This document shows positions 52,554-61,509 of a stretch of DNA of 64,000 bases, piece after piece. The stretch's first letter is position 1, and each line of letters opens with the position of its first letter. The notes beneath the pieces are model-generated. The model saw nothing but the letters and a program-made list of their open reading frames with translations. It made no database searches and was not told the DNA's origin. The stretch covers positions 18,037-82,036 of the forward strand of contig NZ_JAHZST010000020.1 of the NCBI RefSeq assembly GCF_019457885.1. The letters are read 5' to 3'. This DNA comes from Shewanella nanhaiensis. GTDB taxonomy: Bacteria; Pseudomonadota; Gammaproteobacteria; Enterobacterales; Shewanellaceae. A program made the translations under genes and the position numbers.

Positions 52554-54383
52554 ATGTGTGGAATCGTAGGCGCTGTGGCGCAAAGGGATGTTGCTGAAAT
52601 TTTGGTTGAGGGACTTAGACGTCTTGAATATCGTGGATATGATTCAGCTGGTGTCGCCGTGATTAATGATGGAGAGCTGAGAACGACTCGTCGTGTCGGT
52701 AAGGTGCAGGAGCTATCGGCAGCGCTGGATGACTCTCCATTAGTAGGCGGTACAGGTATCGCTCATACACGCTGGGCAACCCACGGTGAGCCAAGTGAGC
52801 GTAATGCCCATCCTCATCTCTCTAGTGGTGATATTGCAGTTGTTCACAACGGTATTATTGAAAACCACAATAAGCTACGTGAGATGCTTAAAGGCTTAGG
52901 TTATGCCTTCACATCAGATACTGATACCGAAGTTATCTGCCATCTAGTCCACCATGAGTTAAAGAGCCATGACACACTGTTAACTGCAGTACAAGCAACG
53001 GTGAAACAGCTTGAAGGTGCTTACGGCACTGTGGTTATCGACCGTACAGACAGTGACCGTATGATTGTCGCCCGTAGCGGTAGTCCATTGGTGATTGGTT
53101 TTGGTCTTGGTGAAAACTTCGTTGCCTCTGATCAGTTAGCACTATTACCTGTTACACGCTCTTTTGCTTTCTTAGAGGAGGGGGATGTTGCTGAGGTGAC
53201 ACGTCGTACGGTTAGCATTTTTGATATTGATGGTAATGCTGTTGAGCGCGAAGTAAAAGAGTCTGAAGTGACTCATGATGCCGGTGATAAAGGCGAATAC
53301 CGTCACTACATGCTAAAAGAGATCTACGAGCAGCCACGTGCTATTGCCCATACTTTAGAGGGCCGTATTGCCAGCGGGACTGTGTTGGACTCAGCATTTG
53401 GTGAGAACGCTGCTGAGTTTCTTAAAGATATTAAGCATGTACAGATCATCGCCTGTGGTACGAGTTATCACGCGGGAATGGCTGCACGTTACTGGCTAGA
53501 GGATTGGGCTGGTGTTTCCTGTAATGTTGAGATCGCATCTGAGTTCCGCTACCGTAAATCTCATATGTTCCCTAACAGCTTGTTAGTGACTATCTCTCAG
53601 TCTGGTGAAACGGCGGATACTTTAGCTGCACTACGTCTGGCAAAAGAGATGGGCTACAAAGCTACTATGACTATCTGTAACTCACCGGGCTCATCTCTGG
53701 TACGTGAATCAGATATGGCGTATATGATGAAAGCGGGCGCCGAGATTGGTGTTGCATCAACCAAAGCATTTACCGTTCAGCTTGCGGGCCTGTTGATGCT
53801 AACAGCAGTTGTGGGTCGCCATAACGGTATGTCAGAAGAGATGCAGGCTAAAATTACTCAAAGCTTACAATCTATGCCAGCTAAGGTTGAGCAAGCACTT
53901 GGATTAGATGATGCTATTGCTGAGCTTGCCGAAGATTTTGCTGACAAGCATCACGCCCTGTTTTTAGGTCGTGGCGATCAATATCCAATCGCGATGGAAG
54001 GGGCACTTAAGCTTAAAGAGATCTCCTATATTCACGCCGAAGCTTATGCATCCGGTGAGCTAAAGCATGGTCCATTAGCTTTGATCGATGCTGATATGCC
54101 AGTGATTGTGGTTGCGCCAAACAATGAACTGCTTGAAAAGTTAAAGTCGAATGTTGAAGAGGTACGTGCCCGTGGTGGTTTGATGTACGTATTTGCCGAT
54201 GTGGATGCTGAGTTTGAATCTGATGACACCATGAAAGTGATTCAAGTGCCTCATTGCGATGAGTTTATGGCAGCGCTTATCTACACGATTCCTTTGCAGT
54301 TACTCTCTTACCATGTTGCCTTAATTAAAGGTACCGATGTGGATCAGCCACGTAACTTAGCAAAATCAGTGACGGTAGAGTAA
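52554..54383 (+). CDS. glmS: Glutamine--fructose-6-phosphate aminotransferase (isomerizing)
   Basis: 609 aa, the same as E. coli GlmS. N-terminal nucleophile Cys2 (MCGIVGAVAQ) of the glutaminase domain; two SIS domains follow (ACGTSYHAGMAARYW; SQSGETADTLAAL), ending PRNLAKSVTVE. First committed step of UDP-GlcNAc synthesis. No ribozyme-like leader is seen, as expected for a gammaproteobacterium. A terminator follows. Confidence 0.99.
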   Translation: MCGIVGAVAQRDVAEILVEGLRRLEYRGYDSAGVAVINDGELRTTRRVGKVQELSAALDDSPLVGGTGIAHTRWATHGEPSERNAHPHLSSGDIAVVHNGIIENHNKLREMLKGLGYAFTSDTDTEVICHLVHHELKSHDTLLTAVQATVKQLEGAYGTVVIDRTDSDRMIVARSGSPLVIGFGLGENFVASDQLALLPVTRSFAFLEEGDVAEVTRRTVSIFDIDGNAVEREVKESEVTHDAGDKGEYRHYMLKEIYEQPRAIAHTLEGRIASGTVLDSAFGENAAEFLKDIKHVQIIACGTSYHAGMAARYWLEDWAGVSCNVEIASEFRYRKSHMFPNSLLVTISQSGETADTLAALRLAKEMGYKATMTICNSPGSSLVRESDMAYMMKAGAEIGVASTKAFTVQLAGLLMLTAVVGRHNGMSEEMQAKITQSLQSMPAKVEQALGLDDAIAELAEDFADKHHALFLGRGDQYPIAMEGALKLKEISYIHAEAYASGELKHGPLALIDADMPVIVVAPNNELLEKLKSNVEEVRARGGLMYVFADVDAEFESDDTMKVIQVPHCDEFMAALIYTIPLQLLSYHVALIKGTDVDQPRNLAKSVTVE

Positions 54384-54416
54384 TCGGTTTAACCTTTACT
54401 CTATTTGATGAGGTTT

Positions 54417-54451
54417 AAATGGCGGTTTCCTTAATGGAGCCGCCATTTTTT
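54417..54451 (+). terminator. Intrinsic terminator of glmS
   Basis: AAATGGCGG paired with CCGCCATTT, TTCC/GGAG inside, then a T tract; 35 bp after the stop codon. In E. coli the Tn7 attachment lies in this region, but no Tn7 is present here. Confidence 0.88.
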
Positions 54452-54471
54452 CAACTAATGATACATAGGCG

Positions 54472-55776
54472 TTATAGAACAAGCAAACCATAAGCTCCTA
54501 GCTTTGGTAATCCGTTTAGTGTCTGCTTAAGTGCTAAGTCACCATTGCTTTGAATATCGAATATCATCACCTGACCCATATTGCCGACAAGTTGGTATAA
54601 CTCCTTACCGTCATGACTAGTATCTAAGTCGCTAAAGAAAAGCATCTCAGGTTTAGATTTGTAGGCGGTGGCATTCTTTAATCGAACTGAGCCATCCTTG
54701 TTAATATCAAATGAACTAATGGAACTCGATAGTGCATTAGCAGCCCATAGTGTTTTTTGATCTGGAGAGAGTGCAACCCAGCAGTTGGCTATCTCTCCAC
54801 CCTCAACGTTATCGCCAGTGAGAACATCTGCTGAGACTAGGCTTATATTGCCTTGCCCATCTAAGGTGTAACTGGAAAGAGAACCGGTTTGCCAAGAGTA
54901 TTTTGGTGTTTGCGGTACAACATTGGCTTGTTCACGTAATCCAAATTCAGGGGTTAAAAAGCGAGCCTCTGACATAAAGATCAGATCGCCACTGTCTGAT
55001 ACTCCAGTATCAAATCCCACTGGAATAGCTTGAAATCGCCTAGCTGTACGTGGGGAGTTGATAGTGGAAATGGGTTCTGCTGACAATGAATTATCTAACA
55101 TTCTAAAGATTTTGATTTTTCCAGTAACGAGCTCATTTACGATTAAGTGTTTTCCATCATGACTAAAGGAGGTCGTAGAGGGTCTAGCTTTGAGATCTCG
55201 ACGAGAACCTGGTACTAGGGTTAATCTATTGTCGTTATTGATAATATAAGCGCTGATACTGCCGTTACCGTTATCAACACCGACGCTAGCGACCACCACA
55301 TGTTGACCATGACTGGCAATACTCACTGGAAATTTATCACCGGCTTCGACTGTATTTTGCAGTGTGAGTGAGCCGTCCTTATTAACCTTTAATAGGCTGA
55401 CACTTGAATCACCAGCGTTCACGACGAGTACGTGTCGACCATCATCGGTCGCGACAATACCATTGGCAGAGATAAGGGGATCATCGCCATTGGCAAGGGG
55501 GTGTGTTTCATCTTTTTGCAGAGCTGGTATTTCAAGATCGCCCGTACCCTCTCCACCTGTTGGAAACTCACCAAGCTGTTTAAATTTCCCATTTGCTAGA
55601 CTGCGAAAGCCGACCACTGTGTTGCCGTCAGTCTTGTTGGAGGCGACATAGATAGTGGATAAAGCTTCTTGATCTGTGTGAACTGCTTTTGATTCACACC
55701 CTAAAAGAGAGATGAGTCCGGCTGCGGCTATAGGAAGTAGAAATTGGTGTAGTTTCAGAGTATCTGTTTTTTTCAT
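54472..55776 (-). CDS. Beta-propeller lipoprotein (lactonase/YncE-like fold)
   Basis: 434 aa. Lipoprotein signal with lipobox LLGC (Cys27). The rest is repetitive beta-propeller sequence, with blades such as NGIVATDDGRHVLVVNAGDSSVSLLKV and CWVALSPDQKTLWAANALSSSIS, similar to the 6-phosphogluconolactonase/YncE superfamily. No catalytic residues can be assigned with confidence. Serine/asparagine-rich, probably periplasmic and membrane-anchored. It stands alone and is convergent with glmS. Confidence 0.8.
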   Translation of the reverse strand: MKKTDTLKLHQFLLPIAAAGLISLLGCESKAVHTDQEALSTIYVASNKTDGNTVVGFRSLANGKFKQLGEFPTGGEGTGDLEIPALQKDETHPLANGDDPLISANGIVATDDGRHVLVVNAGDSSVSLLKVNKDGSLTLQNTVEAGDKFPVSIASHGQHVVVASVGVDNGNGSISAYIINNDNRLTLVPGSRRDLKARPSTTSFSHDGKHLIVNELVTGKIKIFRMLDNSLSAEPISTINSPRTARRFQAIPVGFDTGVSDSGDLIFMSEARFLTPEFGLREQANVVPQTPKYSWQTGSLSSYTLDGQGNISLVSADVLTGDNVEGGEIANCWVALSPDQKTLWAANALSSSISSFDINKDGSVRLKNATAYKSKPEMLFFSDLDTSHDGKELYQLVGNMGQVMIFDIQSNGDLALKQTLNGLPKLGAYGLLVL

Positions 55777-55920
55777 TGATAAGCTCCATCGTTAGGCGTT
55801 GTCATACCTTCTATACATATTTTGGAATTATTTTTGTATTTACAGACAATATCTTACTGTTCTAGTTAAGTGGGGTTGGTATCTGAAGTGCTCAAAAAAG
55901 GAGTCGGCCATCTCTAAATG

Positions 55921-56029
55921 AGCGGGAGTTTATGCAGGCTTAGTCATACTTGGGAGAGGGGGAATTCGCGCTTATCTGGTTTTGGTCTATATTTAAAAGA
56001 AAACTCCCGCTTATAGCGGGAATTTTTTT
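55921..56029 (+). ncRNA. Candidate small RNA with alternative terminator pairing
   Basis: An intrinsic terminator on the plus strand (TCCCGC-TTATA-GCGGGA plus T tract, 56005-56029) has no plus-strand gene upstream. AGCGGGAGTTT at 55921-55931 is exactly complementary to AAACTCCCGCT at 56001-56011, so the terminator strand could pair with an upstream arm instead. The 5-prime end is unknown; 55777-55920 shows no clear promoter. Confidence 0.35.
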
Positions 56030-56033
56030 GTCT

Positions 56034-56062
56034 GGAAAAAATCAACGCCCTTAAAGGGCGTT
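56034..56062 (-). terminator. Intrinsic terminator of the HAAAP permease gene
   Basis: On the minus strand AACGCCC-loop-GGGCGTT (56044-56062) followed by a T tract (A run 56036-56041), 11 bp after the stop codon. Confidence 0.85.
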
Positions 56063-56072
56063 AATTATCTGA

Positions 56073-57374
56073 CTAGCTAAATGCCATAAAAGGAGAGATA
56101 CAAAGTAGTACACCAGTGATAATGATGAAGTTTGTCGCCATGCCTTTGTACTTGTTTAGCTGTGGCACTTTATACACAAGGTAAGCAGGGATTAAACAAC
56201 CAACCAGGCCAAAGATAGGGCTGCAGATTGAAGTAAATGACAAAATAGGTGCATTTAGTGCGATGGCTGACCATGCGAGTAGGATAATAAAGACTGTAAC
56301 TAGCTTATCTACCTTCGCTTTATTCACTTGAGATTCTTTGAATTTACGTAGCAGTAGATTCATCGCTAAACCTTTACAGGCTTCCTTAAATGCGAGGAAC
56401 ACACCGAAGAATGAGGTTACAATGGCGAAGATGTTAATCACAACACCTGTGATTGTTGCCCAGCTCCCAGGAAAGTAATGCGCGATAATGGCTAGAGCAG
56501 AGATATTCTTGTTCATCGCTTCAGTGGCTTGCTCTTGGCTAATGGCAAAGGTGAACGATACCGCGAAGAAGAACACAATAACGAAGAGGAGAGAGAAAGC
56601 TATTGTCATTGCACGTGTTGCTTTATAGCATGCCACCTCAATTGATTTTTCATGGGATCGGTATGAGATCACCATAGGGCTTAATGATTGAATAAAGAGA
56701 ATTGAGGTTAGTGTAAATGGTAAGGTGATAATCGCATCTTTCATCATAGAGCCAAATTGACCTATCTCTGGAATATTGTTGATATCCCAGCGAGCAATCA
56801 GAAGTACACCCATCACGGCAACTAGACAGAGAACTGTTACAGCCATAAAGCCTGACAGTTTAAACAGCAGGTTTTCGCCTTTAGAACCGATGAAAACTAG
56901 AGCGCAGATAAGCCCTAAACCGTAGAACACATTATCACTCAGATCTCCTTCGGTTACGCCAAATGAATGAAGATAAGAGGCGCTATCATTGGTGACAGCA
57001 AGTGAGTAAACCAGTACCCAAATAACTAACATTAAGAAGTAGAGCACCCCTAATGCAACTCCCCAGTTTTTACCAAGATAACCTGAAATTACACCAGGAT
57101 AATCGGTACACTTTTTAGATTCAGCTAATGTATTAATAAACAGTTTTTGAAATAGATACATGGCTGGGTAGCCAATAATGGAGGAGAGCAAAAATACCCA
57201 AAGCCCCATGACGCCAACTTGAATAGGTAAGAAAACGATACCTGCACCTATGGCCATACCTATACTCATTACAATCCAGCCCCAATCGGTACTGTCAAAT
57301 CGAGTCGCTTCTTTCCATTCCGCCGCTGTTGAGGTGTCGCGGGATATATCTACTGTCGCAATACTTGCTGTCAT
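56073..57374 (-). CDS. HAAAP-family serine/cysteine-type amino-acid permease
   Basis: 433 aa inner-membrane transporter with about eleven helices. WGWIVMSIGMAIGAGIVFLP near residues 31-50 is the SdaC/HAAAP signature. The closest E. coli counterpart by context is YhaO (CyuP/DlsT), which imports cysteine or serine next to the desulfidase YhaM (CyuA). Here the permease is divergent from a CyuA homologue with a 256 bp intergenic region, supporting the same substrate class. Confidence 0.88.
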   Translation of the reverse strand: MTASIATVDISRDTSTAAEWKEATRFDSTDWGWIVMSIGMAIGAGIVFLPIQVGVMGLWVFLLSSIIGYPAMYLFQKLFINTLAESKKCTDYPGVISGYLGKNWGVALGVLYFLMLVIWVLVYSLAVTNDSASYLHSFGVTEGDLSDNVFYGLGLICALVFIGSKGENLLFKLSGFMAVTVLCLVAVMGVLLIARWDINNIPEIGQFGSMMKDAIITLPFTLTSILFIQSLSPMVISYRSHEKSIEVACYKATRAMTIAFSLLFVIVFFFAVSFTFAISQEQATEAMNKNISALAIIAHYFPGSWATITGVVINIFAIVTSFFGVFLAFKEACKGLAMNLLLRKFKESQVNKAKVDKLVTVFIILLAWSAIALNAPILSFTSICSPIFGLVGCLIPAYLVYKVPQLNKYKGMATNFIIITGVLLCISPFMAFS

Positions 57375-57630
57375 ACATCACCCTAGTTGATCTTATTTTA
57401 AATTATTGCGCAAATATATTTGAACTTTTTAAAGTCCACAATCAAAATCACTTAACTTATTTTCAATGCGAGATAAAGCTCTTAAACTGCTTTAAATATG
57501 GGATCTATAGCGTTTGTTTCTACTGTTTTCTAGTATAAAACTAAAATTAAGTTGCATTTTTCTATTGAAATGAAAATAATGTTGCAATGTTAGCTAGCGC
57601 TAAAATGAAAAAATATTTGAAGGTATTTCC

Positions 57631-58908
57631 ATGAAACCAGTGTGGCAAAAGTATATTGAGATCATTAACCAAGTTGTTAAACCTGCACTTGGCTGTACCG
57701 AACCTATTGCAGCTGCTTATGGTGCAGCGGTTGCCGTTCAGGAGTTGGGTTGTTCTGTGCCTGACTCATTAGAGGTTTTTGTTTCGGATAACCTGTATAA
57801 AAACTCAATGGGAGTATTTGTTCCTGGAACAGGAAAGATAGGCCTTGCTATTGCAGCTGCCTCGGGAGCGATTGGCGGGAATGCTGATGCTGGCCTTGAG
57901 GTATTAGCTGCGATAACGCCTGAGCAAGTTTTACAGGCTCAGGAGATGATAGATGCAGGTAAAGTGTCAGTGAAGCGTACCGTTACCGATGAGTTTATCT
58001 ATTGCTGCGTTATCGCTAGATTTGAGGGCAGAGAGTCGCTGGTTAAAATCTGTGGCGGTCATACCTTAATTGTTGAGAAGCAGCTGAACGGCAAAATTAA
58101 CTTTATTGCTGATGAATCAAGTGCAATCTCCACAGGTTCTATCTGTGAAGGGGTAGATATTAATATCGCCTCTATCTATGAATTTGCCACTCAAGTTGAA
58201 CTGGAGAAGATAGCATTTATCCTTCAGGCTGCGGATCTCAATACCAAGTTGTCAGATGAGGGGATGACGAACTCCTACGGCCTTGAAGTGGGCCGTACAA
58301 TGAAGAAAAGTATCGATGAGGGTATTTTATCTAACGATCTTCTTAATAAAATTGTGATGGAAACCGCTGCAGCGTCCGATGCGCGTATGGGTGGGGCAAC
58401 ACTTCCTGCGATGAGTAATCTTGGCAGTGGTAACCAAGGTATTGCAGCAACGATCCCTGTTGTTATCGCTGCAAAGCACTATAAAACCAGTGATGAACAA
58501 TTGGCGAGAGCGCTGATATTAAGCCATCTTGGCGCTATCTATATTAAGTCTCACTATCCACCTTTATCGGCTTTCTGTGGTAATACTGTGACCAGTGCTG
58601 CGGCTGCGATGGCCATGGTATACTTGGCTGGTGGAAGTTTTGAGCAGTCCTGCTTTGCTATCCAAAATGTGATCAGTGATAGCTCTGGTATGGTGTGCGA
58701 CGGTGCTAAAGCCTCTTGTGCAATGAAGGTTAGTACTTCATCTTGTGCGGCTGTGAGAGCCTTCTTAATGGCAATGAACTCTCGCTCTGTTTCTGGACAG
58801 GGGATTATCGCTAAGGATGTTGAGCAAACGATTATCAACATTGGCCAGATGATCAGTCACGGTATGCCGTCAACGGACACCACTATCATCAATATTATGT
58901 CTGCATAG
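57631..58908 (+). CDS. cyuA: L-cysteine desulfidase (UPF0597, CyuA/YhaM-type)
   Basis: 425 aa. UPF0597/serine-dehydratase-alpha-type protein. Cys22 (ALGCTEPIA), Cys316 (SAFCGNT) and Cys356 (GMVCDGAK) keep the spacing of the [4Fe-4S] ligands of archaeal L-cysteine desulfidase (Cys25/282/322). The predicted reaction releases sulfide, ammonia and pyruvate from cysteine; oxygen sensitivity is expected from the cluster. It is divergent from the permease, and the YheO-type regulator follows 42 bp later. Confidence 0.92.
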   Translation: MKPVWQKYIEIINQVVKPALGCTEPIAAAYGAAVAVQELGCSVPDSLEVFVSDNLYKNSMGVFVPGTGKIGLAIAAASGAIGGNADAGLEVLAAITPEQVLQAQEMIDAGKVSVKRTVTDEFIYCCVIARFEGRESLVKICGGHTLIVEKQLNGKINFIADESSAISTGSICEGVDINIASIYEFATQVELEKIAFILQAADLNTKLSDEGMTNSYGLEVGRTMKKSIDEGILSNDLLNKIVMETAAASDARMGGATLPAMSNLGSGNQGIAATIPVVIAAKHYKTSDEQLARALILSHLGAIYIKSHYPPLSAFCGNTVTSAAAAMAMVYLAGGSFEQSCFAIQNVISDSSGMVCDGAKASCAMKVSTSSCAAVRAFLMAMNSRSVSGQGIIAKDVEQTIINIGQMISHGMPSTDTTIINIMSA

Positions 58909-58950
58909 TTTGTCATCGTAGATAAAAATAGGTAAATAAAAGGGTTAGAT

Positions 58951-59616
58951 GTGAAACTGCAAGAGCTAACAAAAAGTGATTTTGAGATATTGAAGTCGAT
59001 GGAGAATGTGGTGGAAGGGATTGCTGCCATGTATGGTGAGCATACCGAAGTCGTGCTCCATAGCTTAGATTCTCGTGATCCTTCGGTGATAAAGATTGCC
59101 AATGGTCATGTCACTGGGAGAAAGCTGGGTGCACCAGTTACCAATTTAGCCCTTTTAAAATTAAAAACGGGTCAAGACATCTCTAACTCTTACTTAACTA
59201 AATGTGCCACGGGTAAAACCCTACGCTCAATTACCACCATAATCCGTAATGGTCAGAATCGGGCTATTGGACTGCTGTGCATCAATACCGATATGGATGC
59301 ACCTCTGCAATCTGTACTGCGCACTATGATGCCAGACAGTATGGTTAATACTGAGATGACCAGTACGCCTGAGGTGTTTGCCCGTAATATTGATGAAGCA
59401 CTGCATAGCACTATTGATAGTGTTAATAATGACGTGAGAGGCAATGTGGATATTGCTCCCTCTAAAAAAAGCCGTGAGATAGTGACACAACTTTATGATC
59501 TCGGTGTATTTGAGCTTAAAGACAGTGCGCAAGTTGCCGCTACTCGGTTGGATATATCTGTTCACTCGATCTATCGCTACCTTAGAGAGATCAAGGCCAA
59601 CCAACTGCCTAGCTAG
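58951..59616 (+). CDS. YheO-like PAS / helix-turn-helix transcriptional regulator
   Basis: 221 aa. N-terminal YheO-like PAS domain (about 14-130; SMENVVEGIAAMYGEHTEVVLH) and C-terminal HTH_22 helix-turn-helix (VAATRLDISVHSIYRYLREI). Relatives include DauR, a repressor of D-arginine use. The short gap to the desulfidase gene suggests co-transcription and local control of the cysteine/serine module. It uses a GTG start at 58951. Confidence 0.88.
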   Translation: MKLQELTKSDFEILKSMENVVEGIAAMYGEHTEVVLHSLDSRDPSVIKIANGHVTGRKLGAPVTNLALLKLKTGQDISNSYLTKCATGKTLRSITTIIRNGQNRAIGLLCINTDMDAPLQSVLRTMMPDSMVNTEMTSTPEVFARNIDEALHSTIDSVNNDVRGNVDIAPSKKSREIVTQLYDLGVFELKDSAQVAATRLDISVHSIYRYLREIKANQLPS

Positions 59617-59673
59617 TGTATAGCGGTGACTTTTAATTAAAGAGGGTTACCTCAAGAATTATTGGCTATCTTC

Positions 59674-59868
59674 TTATGCGGCAATGGTGTTATCGCTATT
59701 TTTTTCAAATCTTTTCCATACCTTTTCATGGAAGTAAAAAACAATAGTATTAATGCTAGGTTCAATAAGTGCGACAGCCCCACCAATGACTATGCTACCT
59801 GTCAGCAAATAGGTAATAGTGAAAGCTACGCTGAAATGTAATATTGCAAAGGTAAATGTCTTAGCCAT
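59674..59868 (-). CDS. DUF2061 membrane protein
   Basis: 64 aa with one or two hydrophobic segments: FAILHFSVAFTITYLLTGSI and VIGGAVALIEPSINTIVFYF; the conserved tail FHEKVWKRFEKN is cytoplasmic. This matches DUF2061, function unknown. A perfect 21-bp Fur-type palindrome lies 30 bp upstream. Confidence 0.88.
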   Translation of the reverse strand: MAKTFTFAILHFSVAFTITYLLTGSIVIGGAVALIEPSINTIVFYFHEKVWKRFEKNSDNTIAA

Positions 59869-59897
59869 GATGGGTTGCCTCTATTAAGTCGATAATC

Positions 59898-59918
59898 AAA
59901 TGATAATAGTTATCATTT
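59898..59918. promoter_or_regulatory. Fur box upstream of the DUF2061 gene
   Basis: AAATGATAA-TAG-TTATCATTT, a perfect 9-bp inverted repeat, close to the Fur consensus GATAATGATAATCATTATC in composition. It lies in the promoter region of the minus-strand DUF2061 gene. Confidence 0.75.
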
Positions 59919-59985
59919 GCATTTTAAAGAGGTTTAGATAGATTAGTTTGATAGGATTTATAGATTGGAAATAAGTTTTGGATAT

Positions 59986-60020
59986 AAACCCATCAATATA
60001 ATGCACGTAATGATGGGTTT
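59986..60020 (-). terminator. Hairpin downstream of menB
   Basis: AAACCCATCA (59986-59995) and TGATGGGTTT (60011-60020), a perfect 10-bp stem 27 bp after the menB stop. It is followed on the minus strand by ATATCC rather than a T tract, so it may be a weak terminator. Confidence 0.55.
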
Positions 60021-60046
60021 ACATCTATTGGCTAACTAGTTGTAAA

Positions 60047-60952
60047 TTAGTAGTGCCAAGGGAATTTAGAGAAATCCTGATCCCGCTTCTCCAGAAAGGC
60101 ATCACGTCCCTCTTGAGCTTCACTTGTACCATAAGCTAAACGTGTCGCTTCACCAGCAAATAGTTGCTGTCCAACCAAACCGTCATCTGCCATATTGAAA
60201 CCATACTTAAGCATGCGCATTGCGGTTGGCGATTTACTGTTGATCTCACGAGCCCAGTTGAGCGCTTCGGTTTCTAGTTCAGCATGTGGAATTGAGCGGT
60301 TTACCATTCCCATATCAAACGCTTCATCGGCACTGTAGTTAAAACCAAGGAAGAAAATCTCACGGGCGCGCTTTTGACCTATCATTTTTGCGAGATAGGC
60401 ACTGCCGTAACCAGAGTCGAAGCTAGCTACATCGGGATCGGTCTGCTTAAAGATAGCGTGCTCTTTAGAGGCTAATGTCAGATCACAAACCACATGTAGA
60501 CTATGGCCGCCGCCTACTGCCCAACCAGGCACCACGGCAATAACGATTTTAGGCATAAAACGTATGAGTCGTTGAACCTCTAAAATATGTAAGCGTCCCA
60601 TACGGGCAATATCGGCACTGTTAGCCTCTTCGCCTTCATATTTATAACCATCTTTACCACGAATACGTTGATCACCCCCCGCGCAGAATGCCCAGCCACC
60701 ATCTTTAGCCGATGGACCGTTACCAGTAAGAAGCACGCAGCCTACATCTGACCACTGTCTTGCATGATCTAGAGCAGTAAAAAGCTCATCGACGGTTTTA
60801 GGTCTGAATGAGTTGCGACACTCTGGGCGGTTAATTGCGATACGCACTGTGCCTTGATCTTTGGCTCTGTGATAGGTGATATCTTCAAAATCAAACCCGG
60901 ATACCTGATCCCATAGATTAGGATCGAAAATGTCTGAGACCTGTTGTGACAT
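60047..60952 (-). CDS. menB: 1,4-dihydroxy-2-naphthoyl-CoA synthase
   Basis: 301 aa crotonase-family ring-closing enzyme of menaquinone synthesis. Signature features: INRPECRNSFRPKTVDEL, GGDQRIRGKDGYKYEG and FDSGYGSAYLAKMIGQKRAR. It acts on o-succinylbenzoyl-CoA. Menaquinone supports anaerobic respiration, fitting Shewanella. Other men genes are not in the window. Confidence 0.97.
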   Translation of the reverse strand: MSQQVSDIFDPNLWDQVSGFDFEDITYHRAKDQGTVRIAINRPECRNSFRPKTVDELFTALDHARQWSDVGCVLLTGNGPSAKDGGWAFCAGGDQRIRGKDGYKYEGEEANSADIARMGRLHILEVQRLIRFMPKIVIAVVPGWAVGGGHSLHVVCDLTLASKEHAIFKQTDPDVASFDSGYGSAYLAKMIGQKRAREIFFLGFNYSADEAFDMGMVNRSIPHAELETEALNWAREINSKSPTAMRMLKYGFNMADDGLVGQQLFAGEATRLAYGTSEAQEGRDAFLEKRDQDFSKFPWHY

Positions 60953-61066
60953 AATATTTAGCCTTTATACCCAATTTAGATTGAGCAAAGGCTAGGCCTA
61001 AACAGAACTCAGGTCAATCACAGCTATGGATAATTGCCGCTTGGGATTGATTAATTGTATAGAAAG

Positions 61067-61420
61067 CTAGTTCAGCTTATCACAGACAAAATAGATATTT
61101 TCCTGGCTTAAACTGTCGTGCTTTGGTGTGATACCGGAACAGTACTCCTCTTTAAAATCTTGTAATGAAGAGGGAGAACTAAGTATTTGATCGAGCGTAC
61201 TTAACTCGCTAGGGGATAAACGTTCAGCAATCTCCCTTTTTAATTGAGGGACTTTATCATCTGTTTTAATGGCTGTAGTGCCTGTCATTCCCTGTATTTT
61301 TCGTACGGTTTCTTCAAGCATAGCCTCAGATTGAGCGATAGGCTCATCCAGTTTATTGGTTTCGGTTGCTACGTAATAGAGCAAACCGACACCTAATCCT
61401 AATATTACCCAGCCTCTCAT
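61067..61420 (-). CDS. Hypothetical membrane-anchored protein
   Basis: 117 aa, not recognised. An N-terminal transmembrane segment (residues 3-20, RGWVILGLGVGLLYYVAT) precedes a helical, acidic region and a C-terminal part with two cysteines (EEYCSGI and YFVCDKLN) that could form a disulfide in the periplasm. It lies 114 bp upstream of menB in the same direction and is divergent from ccoG. Confidence 0.75.
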   Translation of the reverse strand: MRGWVILGLGVGLLYYVATETNKLDEPIAQSEAMLEETVRKIQGMTGTTAIKTDDKVPQLKREIAERLSPSELSTLDQILSSPSSLQDFKEEYCSGITPKHDSLSQENIYFVCDKLN

Positions 61421-61509
61421 TTTAGATCCAACTTTGGTGAATAACGAGTATCATAAGGGGTATAATAAGCTAATTTTCGAGCAATATTAAAGTAGTAAGG
61501 CTGCTAAAG

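Noticed and set aside
54384..54471. Tn7 insertion downstream of glmS
   Set aside because: The attTn7 position is occupied only by the glmS terminator; no Tn7 ends or tns genes follow.
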